Assembly (NCBI RefSeq): GCF_945980375.1
Contig: NZ_CAMFQO010000017.1
Span: 1 to 39,699, forward strand
Direction of reading: 5' to 3'
Length of the DNA stretch: 39,699 nt
Origin: an uncultured Eubacterium sp.
GTDB taxonomy: Bacteria > Bacillota > Clostridia > Oscillospirales > Acutalibacteraceae
Part shown: positions 1-8,555 of the stretch, in pieces
How positions within the stretch are numbered: position 1 is the first letter of the stretch
Layout: each line of letters begins with the position of its first letter
Made by a program: the position numbers and the translations under genes
Notes under the pieces: generated by a model
What the model was told of the DNA's origin: nothing
Databases searched by the model: none
What the model saw: the letters and a program-made list of their open reading frames with translations, nothing else

Positions 1-256
1 GACATTTCATATCGAAATTCCAAATGAGTATAGATAACTACAAATTCCAATTTGTCGAACAGATTGGGTGTTAATCTTGGTGTGAGTTTGGTGCTAATTT
101 GGTGCAACATCTTATGCGACAGCACGAAAAATATCAAACGATATGCGACTACACCCCCACAATATCCCACGATATGAGCGTTATACACGATATAAAACGC
201 TGTGAAACGCTAATGCAAAAACTCAAAGAGATAATTACATTTATCAAACAAACAAA
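1..256. other. Left edge, no supported gene; short phased repeats
   Basis: I see no credible coding region here. A possible 80-codon reading frame from about 99 runs through the terminator hairpin at 257-284 and has no ribosome-binding site, so I do not call it. The stretch holds three TTGGTG motifs exactly 11 bases apart (77-82, 88-93, 99-104), preceded by TTGGGTG at 64. It also has three ACGATAT motifs (138, 169, 187). Short phased repeats like these can be protein-binding sites, for example integrase arm sites at the end of an integrated element lying to the left. That reading is only a guess. Confidence 0.4.
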
Positions 257-296
257 GCACAATTCGAGGAAAAACGAATTGTGCTTTTATTTTTTT
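257..296. terminator. Hairpin terminator, probably for the sialidase-like gene
   Basis: A perfect 10-bp stem (GCACAATTCG, 257-266, with CGAATTGTGC, 275-284) encloses an 8-base loop. On the plus strand it is followed by a T-rich run (285-296). On the minus strand it is followed by TTTGTTTGTTTG, so it can stop transcription from either side. It lies just past the stop codon of the minus-strand gene that ends at 295. Confidence 0.75.
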
Positions 297-1629
297 ACTT
301 ATTCATTTTTTCAACGAGCTCATCTGTGTCGTTTAGGTTAATTCGTTTTGAGCAAATTGATGTTTTGTATGTTTTGAGGTTAATTTTATCCTTTGGGTTG
401 AATTTGCCGTAGGTTGAGGTTACGATTGTTCCGTCGTCAAGCACTACATTTCCGCAGTAGCCTGTGTCTGCCTCGGCACTGTATGCAGGCTTTCTTTGAC
501 CGTCCTTGAATATATGAGCAAGCTTGATTCTGTATTGTCCCTCGTTGCCCTGCTCCAAATCCTCAAAGGTTCCTACCCAAGCAATCCAGCCTTCGCTTAT
601 CCATCCGCCCGTTACCTTTCGCGAGGCGTTTTCTTCTGCCTTTTTGCCTCTTTCGATAGAACGGAAGGTGATGAACAATCTGCCGTCCGGCGTATATTCC
701 GCCTTGTGACGCTCACCGTTAAGTGCAGCGGGAGCTTCAACAGGCTCGCTCCAGCTTTTACCCTCGTCATCAGAGAATGAAATTAAAGAATTCATTTGCT
801 TTGAGTTGCTTCGCGAGATAAGGCAAAGCCTGTCGCCCTGTCCCTGCTCACTGCGAATAACCTCTACCTCGCACATATTTGATTTTTGCTCAATCTCTCT
901 GTACTGTGCAAAGTATTTTTCAGGTGCGCTCCATTGCGGATTTCCGTCCTTGTCAAAGGTGAGGATGGTTTTGTAATTGTAAAAATCAGCGTCGTGGAAA
1001 AGTCCCATCCACTTGTCAACAAATTTGCCGTTTTCCTTGAGCTGTGTCAGGCTTGACATTGCAACGATAGGAATAACGGGTGTGTCGCTGTTTACATCAT
1101 AAAAGGTTTCAAACTCTGTCCAGGTTTCACCCTCATCGGCAGAAACGGAGCAGTTAAAGCCACCGTCCGTCGGCTCGTCGCCCCACTTTGGGTTTGCCGA
1201 AATCATAATCAGCTTGTCATCGGTTACACCGTCGGTGAATTGCAAACGATATACTGTTGGGGTTTCACGAGAATTTTCCCAGCTTGACGGTGGATTTTTA
1301 ACACCGTCACCCCAAGTGAGACCGCCGTCTGTGCTGATTTTTGTCTGAACTGCACCCTTTCCGTGACCTTCAGGGTACATAGTGAGTATGTTGCCGTTTT
1401 TCAAAAGTACGGAATCGGGATGCGCCACGTAGTCCTTTGAGTTGTCAACAACCGAAAGCTCATACAAGTACTCATATTTGCTGTTCTTGTATTCCTCCGG
1501 TATAACACTCAAATCCAATTCGGGAATAGTGTAGTCCCCGCCTGTAAATGCAAGCCTTTCAGCCGAGCATCCGGCAAGTAATGTAAAAATTAAAATTACG
1601 CTTAACAATGTGCAAAATATTTTTTTCAT
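295..1629 (-). CDS. Sialidase-like (BNR/Asp-box) lipoprotein
   Basis: This 444-residue protein looks like a secreted, lipid-anchored beta-propeller of the sialidase superfamily. The N-terminus is a lipoprotein signal peptide with lipobox LLAGC, Cys at about residue 21. Three Asp-box motifs (S/T-x-D-x-G-x-x-W) are visible: STDGGLTW near residue 103, SADEGETW near 163 and SDDEGKSW near 287. Asp boxes mark propeller blades of exo-alpha-sialidases and related glycosidases. I could not place the full catalytic Arg triad and Tyr/Glu pair, so sialidase activity is not certain; another propeller glycosidase or a binding protein is possible. The ATG at 1629 has GGAG seven bases upstream. The hairpin at 257-284 ends the transcript. 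A role in host or dietary glycan scavenging is inferred. Confidence 0.72.
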   Translation of the reverse strand: MKKIFCTLLSVILIFTLLAGCSAERLAFTGGDYTIPELDLSVIPEEYKNSKYEYLYELSVVDNSKDYVAHPDSVLLKNGNILTMYPEGHGKGAVQTKISTDGGLTWGDGVKNPPSSWENSRETPTVYRLQFTDGVTDDKLIMISANPKWGDEPTDGGFNCSVSADEGETWTEFETFYDVNSDTPVIPIVAMSSLTQLKENGKFVDKWMGLFHDADFYNYKTILTFDKDGNPQWSAPEKYFAQYREIEQKSNMCEVEVIRSEQGQGDRLCLISRSNSKQMNSLISFSDDEGKSWSEPVEAPAALNGERHKAEYTPDGRLFITFRSIERGKKAEENASRKVTGGWISEGWIAWVGTFEDLEQGNEGQYRIKLAHIFKDGQRKPAYSAEADTGYCGNVVLDDGTIVTSTYGKFNPKDKINLKTYKTSICSKRINLNDTDELVEKMNK

Positions 1630-1670
1630 AATGTTTCTCCGTTTATATTATGTGTTTTGGATTTTCAATA

Positions 1671-2036
1671 TTACTTAAAGGCAAGCTGCGGCAGCATAAC
1701 GGCAAGCACACCTATCAATATACTTAGTATAACATATATAACTGCAGTCACAACCGAACCGCTTTTTATCAGCTCCGCCGTTTCAAGCGAAAATGTGGAA
1801 AAGGTGGTGAACCCTCCGCAAATACCAACCTTCAAAAACAGCAAAGCCCTTGCGTCAATATTCTCATTTTTTGACGCAGCAACAACTATGCACCCGATAG
1901 CAAACGCACCTGCGATATTTATTATAAAGGTGTTAATCGGAAACGTACCGGGATTTTTTATCGGTATTAAGCTGATAAGGTAGCGCAAAACCGCACCTAC
2001 AAACCCACCTAAGCCAACCGCCAAGCAATTCAACAT
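1671..2036 (-). CDS. crcB: Fluoride ion channel CrcB/Fluc
   Basis: This 121-residue membrane protein of four hydrophobic segments matches the CrcB/Fluc family of dual-topology fluoride channels, which export toxic F- from the cytoplasm. Family signatures are GGFVGAVLRY near the N-terminus, an N-rich second segment (NTFIINIAGAF) and GICGGFTTFSTFSLE in the third segment, with the Phe residues that line the fluoride path. I choose the ATG at 2036 because GGGGGA lies seven bases upstream. An upstream ATG at 2060 lacks a ribosome-binding site and would add eight residues. I looked upstream for a fluoride riboswitch and saw none. It lies 41 bases upstream of the sialidase-like gene and could be co-transcribed with it. 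Confidence 0.93.
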   Translation of the reverse strand: MLNCLAVGLGGFVGAVLRYLISLIPIKNPGTFPINTFIINIAGAFAIGCIVVAASKNENIDARALLFLKVGICGGFTTFSTFSLETAELIKSGSVVTAVIYVILSILIGVLAVMLPQLAFK

Positions 2037-2110
2037 AACATCATCCCCCCCAACTAACATTCTACAATAGGATTATATCACATCTAATCACGATAATAAA
2101 GAACAAAATG

Positions 2111-2140
2111 AAAAAACCGCCCGAGATTGCCCGAGCGGTT
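2111..2140 (-). terminator. Terminator of the GGGtGRT operon
   Basis: On the minus strand, AACCGC (2140-2135) pairs with GCGGTT (2120-2115) around a GC-rich inner loop. A run of six T (2116-2111) follows. It sits 30 bases past the stop codon of the gene at 2170-3165. Confidence 0.75.
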
Positions 2141-2169
2141 CAACTGTTGTTTATGATTATTTGTTCTGA

Positions 2170-3165
2170 TTAAAGTGCCTCTGCAACTGCAACTGCGCAA
2201 GCAACTGTTGCACCTACCATAGGATTGTTACCCATACCGATAAGTCCCATCATTTCTACGTGAGCAGGAACTGATGATGAGCCTGCGAACTGTGCGTCCG
2301 AGTGCATTCTGCCCATTGTATCTGTCATACCGTATGAAGCAGGACCGGCAGCCATATTATCAGGGTGGAGTGTTCTGCCTGTACCGCCGCCTGATGCTAC
2401 TGAAAAGTATTTCTTGCCCTTTTCAACACATTCCTTCTTGTATGTGCCTGCAACAGGATGCTGGAATCTTGTTGGATTTGTTGAGTTACCTGTGATAGAA
2501 ACGTCAACGCCCTCCTTCCACATAATTGCAACACCTTCTGTTACATCGTTAGCACCGTAGCAGTTAACCTTTGAACGAAGACCGTCTGAGTAAGCCTTGC
2601 GGAATACTTCCTTAACCTCGCCTGTGTAGTAATCCATTTCTGTTTCAACATAGGTGAAGCCGTTGATTCTTGCGATAATCTGTGCAGCGTCCTTACCCAA
2701 GCCGTTAAGGATAACTCTAAGAGGCTGCTTTCTTACCTTGTTTGCCTTTTCTGCAATACCGATAGCGCCCTCTGCAGCAGCGAATGATTCGTGACCTGCA
2801 AGGAAAGCGAAGCATTCTGTTTCTTCCTCAAGAAGCATCTTGCCGAGGTTACCGTGGCCAAGGCCAACCTTACGCTGATCTGCAACAGAGCCCGGGATAC
2901 AGAATGACTGCAAGCCTTCACCGATAGCAGCAGCAGCCTCGGCAGCTGACGAAACACCCTTCTTAAGAGCGATTGCGCAGCCTACTGTGTAAGCCCACTT
3001 TGCATTTTCAAAGCAGATAGGCTGAATGCCTTCTACAATCTTGTATGGGTCAAAGCCCTTAGCCTGACAGATTTCTCTGCATTCTTCGATTGATTTAATA
3101 TCGTACTTTTCAAGAACAGCAAGGATTTGCTTTTCTCTTCTTTCATATGATTCAAATAAAGCCAT
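2170..3165 (-). CDS. GGGtGRT family protein
   Basis: This 331-residue cytoplasmic protein belongs to the conserved GGGtGRT family, named for the motif visible here as SGGGTGRTLHPDN around residue 260. The family is common in Clostridia and other anaerobes and has no established biochemical role that I know of. Other visible features are Gly/Ala-rich stretches (LGHGNLGK, GNNPMVGATVACAVAVAEAL at the C-terminus) and clustered Cys/His residues. No membrane segment or signal peptide is seen. AGGAGG lies eight bases before the ATG. It is the second gene of a two-gene operon: its start lies 18 bases after the stop of the NifU-like gene. This neighbour pair is a known conserved arrangement, which suggests a shared metal- or Fe-S-related role. 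That function is inferred from context only. Confidence 0.9.
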   Translation of the reverse strand: MALFESYERREKQILAVLEKYDIKSIEECREICQAKGFDPYKIVEGIQPICFENAKWAYTVGCAIALKKGVSSAAEAAAAIGEGLQSFCIPGSVADQRKVGLGHGNLGKMLLEEETECFAFLAGHESFAAAEGAIGIAEKANKVRKQPLRVILNGLGKDAAQIIARINGFTYVETEMDYYTGEVKEVFRKAYSDGLRSKVNCYGANDVTEGVAIMWKEGVDVSITGNSTNPTRFQHPVAGTYKKECVEKGKKYFSVASGGGTGRTLHPDNMAAGPASYGMTDTMGRMHSDAQFAGSSSVPAHVEMMGLIGMGNNPMVGATVACAVAVAEAL

Positions 3166-3183
3166 TGTAATATCCTCCTACTC

Positions 3184-3876
3184 TTATTCTTTTCTTGGGT
3201 CGATAACCTTTACGGCATCGTTTACACGGCCGTATTGGCCCTGTGCCTTTTCAAATGCTGTGTTTGCATCGTCGCCTGCCTTGATGAAATCCATCATCTT
3301 GCCGAAGTTTACAAACTTGTAGCCGATAATTTCGTTGTCTGCATCAAGAGCGATGCCTGTAACATAGCCGTCTGTCATTTCAAGATAACGAGGACCTGCC
3401 TTGCGTGTACCGTACATTGTACCAACCTGTGAGCGAAGACCTTTACCAAGGTCCTCCAAGCCTGCACCGATAACCAAACCGTCATCGGAGAAAGCACTTT
3501 GAGTACGGCCGTATACGATTTGAAGGAAGAGTTCTCTCATTGCTGTATTGATAGCGTCACAAACAAGGTCTGTGTTAAGAGCCTCAAGAATTGTTCTGCC
3601 CGGCAAAATTTCCGATGCCATAGCTGCAGAGTGGGTCATACCCGAGCAACCGATTGTTTCTACAAGAGCCTCTTCGATTACGCCGTTTTTAACGTTAAGA
3701 GTAAGCTTGCATGTACCCTGCTGTGGAGCACACCATCCTACACCGTGTGTAAAGCCGGAAATATCTGTGATTTCCTTTGCCTTAACCCATTTTGCTTCTT
3801 CCGGGATAGGAGCAGCACCGTGAGCAACGCCCTGTGCTACAGGACACATTGTTTCAACTTCATGTGAATAAACCAT
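3184..3876 (-). CDS. NifU-like iron-sulfur scaffold family protein, GGGtGRT partner
   Basis: This 230-residue protein resembles the N-terminal scaffold fold of NifU/IscU and is usually annotated as an iron-sulfur cluster assembly scaffold protein. Candidate ligand cysteines occur in GWCAPQQGTC (about residues 47-57) and ETIGCSGMTHSAAM (about 74-87); the latter resembles the GCxAS loop of IscU-type scaffolds. It is longer than IscU (about 130 residues), with a C-terminal part (FVNFGKMMDFIKAGDDAN) of unknown role. GGAG lies upstream of the ATG at 3876. A strong promoter lies at 3933-3961. It is first in the operon with the GGGtGRT gene. No SufBCD or cysteine desulfurase gene is nearby in the window, so a general Fe-S assembly role is unproven. 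Confidence 0.85.
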   Translation of the reverse strand: MVYSHEVETMCPVAQGVAHGAAPIPEEAKWVKAKEITDISGFTHGVGWCAPQQGTCKLTLNVKNGVIEEALVETIGCSGMTHSAAMASEILPGRTILEALNTDLVCDAINTAMRELFLQIVYGRTQSAFSDDGLVIGAGLEDLGKGLRSQVGTMYGTRKAGPRYLEMTDGYVTGIALDADNEIIGYKFVNFGKMMDFIKAGDDANTAFEKAQGQYGRVNDAVKVIDPRKE

Positions 3877-3932
3877 TTTCTAAACTCCTTACTTTATAAT
3901 TTAGAATAAATTTTTATAAATTTACCGTAACT

Positions 3933-3961
3933 ATTATACCCAAAAACAGTGATATGTTCAA
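3933..3961 (-). promoter_or_regulatory. Sigma-A type promoter of the NifU-like/GGGtGRT operon
   Basis: On the minus strand TTGAAC (3961-3956) and TATAAT (3938-3933) are separated by exactly 17 bases, close to consensus. The -10 lies 56 bases before the start codon at 3876. The rest of the 267-base divergent interval (3877-4143) is AT-rich. It has a TTGACA at 3988 on the plus strand without a good -10, so the plus-strand promoter is not placed. Confidence 0.8.
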
Positions 3962-4143
3962 GTAGTAATATAAATAAAAACTAATTTTTGACAAATTATA
4001 CACAAAATAACCTCATATATACTTTTTAATTATTGATAATTTGGTATATTGATGTTGAAAATAAGATGCTACTGTGTTATCATTATTGTGTATTTTGATG
4101 CTTTGGAATAAAGCATAAGTCTTTATTGTGGGAGAATGATATT

Positions 4144-6921
4144 ATGCAGCAGGAACATAAATATTTGTTTTCGGTAATTATGCCTATATATAACGTAGAG
4201 GATTACGTTGAGGAGGCAATTCTTTCTCTTGTTAATCAAACCATCGGCTTTGATAAAATTCAGCTGATAATGATTAACGACGGCTCGCCCGACAACAGCG
4301 AGGCCATTTGCCTTAAGTATAAGGAAATGTATCCCGATAACATTGTGTATCAAAAGATACCTAACGGGGGCGTCAGCAACGCACGCAACACTGCGTTTCA
4401 ATATGTTGACGCAAAGTATCTTACTTTTCTTGACCCCGATGATAAGTGGGAGGAGAGCTCGTTTGAAAATGCGTACAGGTTCTTTGAGGAGCATTATGAC
4501 GAGATAGATGTTCTTGCGGCAAGGATACAGTTTTTTGAGGCGAATGAGAATTTTCATTCACTTGATTATAAATTTGAAAAAGGCACAAGGGTTGCAAATC
4601 TTGATGATAAAGAGGAGTGGTATTCCGTTCAGTCAACCGCTGCTACAACCTTTATTAGAAGCGACGCGGTAGGCGACATCAGATTTGACAGCAGATTAAA
4701 GTACGGCGAGGATTCTACCTTTATAAATAAGATTATGCTGAAAAAGAAAAAGATCGGTCTTATCTGCGAGGCTCTTTATCTTTACAGAAGACGTAGTTCC
4801 GGAAACTCTGCGGTAAACAATCAGGTTAACGACAAGTCGTTTTATATCAATTCGCTTGTGTATTATCATATGGAGCTTATGCGTTATTGCGAAGAGCTTT
4901 ACGGTGAGGTTATTCCGTATGTTCAGTCTATGATAGCATATGATTTGTATTGGAGAATCGGATATAATAATTATCTTGATGTGCTTGATGAGCAGGAGCA
5001 AAAGGAATACCTTGAGCGTTTAAGGCTCTTGCTTGAAAAGATTGACGATTACATTTTGCTCAACAATCCAAAGCACAAAAAGATGTTCAAAAGGAACGAG
5101 GCGTTCAAAATTAAATACGGCAAATCTCTGTACGAAATGATAGATTACGACAAGGAAAATGCAACCCTCAGGTACAAGGATGCGTGGTCGCTTGACCTGC
5201 CCAACCAAAAGGGTAAGGTGTGCAAGATTGCCGCTATTGATGTAAAGGACGACAAGTTGTTTGTTGATGTGTTTATTGCACAATGGTTGTTTGAATGTAA
5301 TAAGGACGGAGAGGTTAAGCTTAAGCTTCAGCTTGGCAATCAGGTTGTTGAGCCTGTGCTTGAGGCATATGACCCTCACAACGTAGTCGAAAAGCTTCGT
5401 CACGAAAGCTATTATTATCTCGCCAAGTGCGAATTTAGCCTAAAGGACGTTGCTGAAAAGGAGGTCATCTTTAAGCCTATTTTGTGCATAGGCGAAAATG
5501 AAACCCCTGTTTCCATGGTGTTCAGCAAGTTCATTTCCAACAAGAATATGTTCGAAACGTCATATACGGTTTTCGGCGAATATGTCGTAAGGTGTATGCG
5601 TAGATCCATAAGGGTTTCAAAGCCAAAAGATTTGCCTGCCTATGTTGAAAAGGCAGAAAAGAAATGCATAAAATATCTTAAGAAAATCGGCAGAAAAGAC
5701 CTTGCAAAAATCAGAGCAAAATATCCTAAGTTTAAGAAAAAGCAAGAGGGCAAGGGAAGCATTTGGCTGTTTTCTGACAGAATTGACAATGCAGGCGACA
5801 GCGGCGAGGTTTTGTTCAAGTATATTTGTGAGAATACTCCAAATGGCGTAAGACCTATTTTCACCATCGGCAGAGATGCAAGTGATGAGGTTAAGGCTCG
5901 TCTTGAGGCAATAGGCGAGGTTCTGTATTTTGAGGACGAGGAGTTTAAGCTCTATTTTCTTCTTGCAGATAAGATTATTTCATCAAGCGCAGGCGAGTTT
6001 ACCATCAATGCCTTTGAGGATGACCGTAAGTATTTTGTTGATTTGTACCACTTTGATTTCTATTTTATGAATCACGGTGTAAACTGCGGTGACTGCTCCG
6101 GCTGGCTTAATAAGTACAACAAGGACATTAAGATTTTCTTTAACACCGGTGTCAAGGAGCGTCAGGCTATCATTGACGGCAGGTACAATATGACCGAGGA
6201 GCAGTGCGTAATTACCGGCCTGCCAAGATTTGATGCCCTGTATGACGACAGAAAAAAGCAGCTTCTTGTTCTTCCGTCGTGGCGCAAGAGCATTAAGGGC
6301 GCCTATGATGACAAAACATCAAGTGTGTATTTTGACGGCTTTGTTAATACGGATTACTACAAGTTCTATAACGGCCTTATCAATGACGAAAGATTGCTTG
6401 CAAAAATGCGTGAAAAGGGCTATACGGGCTTGTTCTGCCTGCATCCTATTTTCAGAAAGCAGGCTGTGGACTTTAAGCAAAACGATGTTTTTGCAATCAA
6501 CGAGGGCTTTATAGATTACAACAAGGTGTTTGCGGAATCCTCGGTAATGGTAACCGACTACTCAACAATCGCATTTGACTTTGCATACCTTAAAAAGCCT
6601 ATTGTTTACACGCAATTTGATAAGGAGGAGTTTTACGAAACTCAAACCTATGACAAGGGCTTCTTCGAATATGAGGACGACGGCTTCGGCCCTGTTTGCT
6701 ACGATTTGGACAGTGCCGTTGATGCACTCATTAAAATCATTGACAACGATTGCAAAAATGATTATATTGACAGGGTAGAGAATTTCTTTGTTAATATTGA
6801 CAAAAATAATTCAAAGAGGGTTATTGATGCCGTGCTTGCAGATTCTGCACCTATCCCTGCGACCTCGGCAACTTCAAATGTGTCCTTCTTCAAAAAGCTT
6901 ATTCAAAAAATTAAAGGATAA
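4144..6921 (+). CDS. GT2 glycosyltransferase fused to CDP-glycerol glycerophosphotransferase (TagF-like)
   Basis: This 925-residue cytoplasmic fusion has an N-terminal GT2 (GT-A fold) domain, about residues 1-320. It has SVIMPIYNVEDYVEEAI, MINDGSPDNS and the metal-binding D97-P-D99 in TFLDPDDKW. A middle linker is rich in Lys and aromatic residues. The C-terminal domain, about 540-900, is of the CDP-glycerol:polyglycerophosphate transferase family: WLFSDRIDNAGDSGE, NHGVNCGD with candidate catalytic His644, CLHPIF with candidate catalytic His767, and TDYSTIAFDFAYLKKP. Such enzymes use CDP-glycerol or CDP-ribitol to add polyol-phosphate units to teichoic acids or capsules. The ATG at 4144 has GGGAG nine bases upstream; a TTG at 4126 lies before that site and is rejected. 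Only three bases separate it from the next gene, which likely makes its CDP substrate. The exact polyol is unknown. Confidence 0.9.
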   Translation: MQQEHKYLFSVIMPIYNVEDYVEEAILSLVNQTIGFDKIQLIMINDGSPDNSEAICLKYKEMYPDNIVYQKIPNGGVSNARNTAFQYVDAKYLTFLDPDDKWEESSFENAYRFFEEHYDEIDVLAARIQFFEANENFHSLDYKFEKGTRVANLDDKEEWYSVQSTAATTFIRSDAVGDIRFDSRLKYGEDSTFINKIMLKKKKIGLICEALYLYRRRSSGNSAVNNQVNDKSFYINSLVYYHMELMRYCEELYGEVIPYVQSMIAYDLYWRIGYNNYLDVLDEQEQKEYLERLRLLLEKIDDYILLNNPKHKKMFKRNEAFKIKYGKSLYEMIDYDKENATLRYKDAWSLDLPNQKGKVCKIAAIDVKDDKLFVDVFIAQWLFECNKDGEVKLKLQLGNQVVEPVLEAYDPHNVVEKLRHESYYYLAKCEFSLKDVAEKEVIFKPILCIGENETPVSMVFSKFISNKNMFETSYTVFGEYVVRCMRRSIRVSKPKDLPAYVEKAEKKCIKYLKKIGRKDLAKIRAKYPKFKKKQEGKGSIWLFSDRIDNAGDSGEVLFKYICENTPNGVRPIFTIGRDASDEVKARLEAIGEVLYFEDEEFKLYFLLADKIISSSAGEFTINAFEDDRKYFVDLYHFDFYFMNHGVNCGDCSGWLNKYNKDIKIFFNTGVKERQAIIDGRYNMTEEQCVITGLPRFDALYDDRKKQLLVLPSWRKSIKGAYDDKTSSVYFDGFVNTDYYKFYNGLINDERLLAKMREKGYTGLFCLHPIFRKQAVDFKQNDVFAINEGFIDYNKVFAESSVMVTDYSTIAFDFAYLKKPIVYTQFDKEEFYETQTYDKGFFEYEDDGFGPVCYDLDSAVDALIKIIDNDCKNDYIDRVENFFVNIDKNNSKRVIDAVLADSAPIPATSATSNVSFFKKLIQKIKG

Positions 6922-6924
6922 ATT

Positions 6925-8481
6925 ATGAACATTGTTACAATTCTTGCAAGCGGTGTCGGCGCTCGCTTCGGCTCCAATGTGCCAAAGCAATTCCATAAAA
7001 TTAAAGGCAAAATGGTAATTGAATATGTTGTTGACGCAATTTTGCAGGCAAAAAAGGTTGATAAGATTTTGATTGTTACAAACGTTGAGGCAAACAAAAG
7101 CTATCTTACCGTGTTTGCAGGTAACGACAAGGTTGATTTTGCCGAGGGCGGTGACACCCGCAATCGTTCGCTTGCCAACGCACTTAAGTATATCAAGAGT
7201 AATTACAACTGCGACAAAATGATTGTTTGTGATGCGGTAAGGCCTATGATTACGGGTGAGCTGATTGATAAGTATTTTGACCTGCTTGACGATAGTGCCG
7301 CTGTTGTTACCGCACAGTCAATTACCGACTCGCTTGGCTGCTATGACATTCAAAGGGTTTACCGCGACAGATATTATCTTATGCAGTCACCGGAGGGCTT
7401 TGATTTTAATTTGCTGTATGAAAGCTTTGACCCCGAAAGTGATTTGACGGAGGTTACTCAACAGCTTCCCGAAAACAGTAAAATAGAGCTTTGCTTTGAT
7501 TTTCAAAACAACTTTAAGCTTACCTATCCTGCCGACCTTAAATACCTTGAGGCACTTATAAACGCAAGGGATAACGAGGTAAGCTACAAGAATATTTTTG
7601 ACAGCGTACGAAGGCTCAACAGGTATCTGTACGAAAACTATCCCGGCCAAACAAAAAGCTGGATGCGCAGGCTTGAAAGCGAAATACCCAATATGCTCAA
7701 AAAATGGACTATAACCGATTACCGAGTTGTAAAAACCTCTCACTTCGGTATCATCTTTTTGGCAGACAGTGTCAATTACGGACCCTGCGTATTAAAGATG
7801 ATTCCGCCGTTCATTAACAGATATGAGCCCGAGAGGTCTTGCTATCAAAGTCTGCCTGCAACCTTTATGTGCGAGCTTTATGATTATGATGATGCCTGCA
7901 GTGCAATTCTTATGCAGCAGATGGATGATGACCTTGATGCCTTTGATGTGAACGACGGCACCGTGCGTGATTTCTTTGCAGGCGTGATTGCAAGCTATAA
8001 CGATTCTGTTTTGACCGAAAACGAGGAGCATAGCTTCCACGATTATTCCGCAATCCTTCATTCAAAGCTTAACGAAAACGGCTTTGATTACAGAAACGAA
8101 GAGATTATGGCTCTTGTTTCAAGGGCGGTAAAGGTTTTTGACGATGTGTTCGGCAACGAGCAGTACAGGCTTGTTCACGGTGATATGCACCGCTATAACA
8201 TTATGAAAAAGGACAACCTGATTACCGCTATCGACCCAATCGGTTATGTAGCCCCTGTCGAGCTTGACATTGCAAGGTTTATCGGCACAGAGCTTACAGA
8301 CGATGTTGCCAATGCAAAAAATAAAAAAGCCGAGCTTGTCGAATACTTTGCTCCGCTTTCTTCAAAGGATAGGATTGAGGCAATTCTGTTTGTTGATATG
8401 GTGTTCAGGCTTCACAACAGCCTGTTTGAAAACGACACCTTTGAGCTGACAGACAAATGGCTCGAAATCCTAAATATTTAA
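6925..8481 (+). CDS. IspD/TarI-like cytidylyltransferase fused to an APH/choline-kinase-like domain
   Basis: This 518-residue protein joins two enzymes. Residues 1-225 are an IspD/TarI-type CTP transferase with a signature nucleotide loop (LASGVGARFGSNVPKQF), VCDAVRPM and a DxQxP-like tail. Residues about 245-518 form a phosphotransferase of the aminoglycoside/choline kinase superfamily: H418-G-D420 (VHGDMHRYNIM, the catalytic Asp motif with Asn) and D437 (AIDP, the metal-binding Asp). Together they could phosphorylate an alcohol and then activate it with CTP to give a CDP-alcohol. The adjacent TagF-like protein would transfer it. The IspD-like fold points to a ribitol- or methylerythritol-like substrate rather than glycerol (TagD type), but this is inference. 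AAAGGA precedes the ATG. A terminator follows at 8491. Confidence 0.85.
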   Translation: MNIVTILASGVGARFGSNVPKQFHKIKGKMVIEYVVDAILQAKKVDKILIVTNVEANKSYLTVFAGNDKVDFAEGGDTRNRSLANALKYIKSNYNCDKMIVCDAVRPMITGELIDKYFDLLDDSAAVVTAQSITDSLGCYDIQRVYRDRYYLMQSPEGFDFNLLYESFDPESDLTEVTQQLPENSKIELCFDFQNNFKLTYPADLKYLEALINARDNEVSYKNIFDSVRRLNRYLYENYPGQTKSWMRRLESEIPNMLKKWTITDYRVVKTSHFGIIFLADSVNYGPCVLKMIPPFINRYEPERSCYQSLPATFMCELYDYDDACSAILMQQMDDDLDAFDVNDGTVRDFFAGVIASYNDSVLTENEEHSFHDYSAILHSKLNENGFDYRNEEIMALVSRAVKVFDDVFGNEQYRLVHGDMHRYNIMKKDNLITAIDPIGYVAPVELDIARFIGTELTDDVANAKNKKAELVEYFAPLSSKDRIEAILFVDMVFRLHNSLFENDTFELTDKWLEILNI

Positions 8482-8490
8482 CTGATTCCT

Positions 8491-8530
8491 GCCTCCCTTT
8501 ACACAAGGGAGGCAATTCTGTTTGTTTAAT
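8491..8530 (+). terminator. Terminator of the CDP-polyol module
   Basis: GCCTCCCTT (8491-8499) pairs perfectly with AAGGGAGGC (8505-8513) around a 5-base loop. T-rich sequence follows. It lies 9 bases past the stop of the plus-strand operon, between convergent genes. Confidence 0.75.
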
Positions 8531-8555
8531 TTTATTTGGCGTGGTTCAGACCATT

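Noticed and set aside
99-341. 80-codon frame at the left edge
   Set aside because: Runs through the terminator hairpin into the 3' end of the opposite gene and lacks a ribosome-binding site.
2037-2110. Fluoride riboswitch before crcB
   Set aside because: The leader is short and AT-rich. I see none of the conserved pseudoknot sequence.
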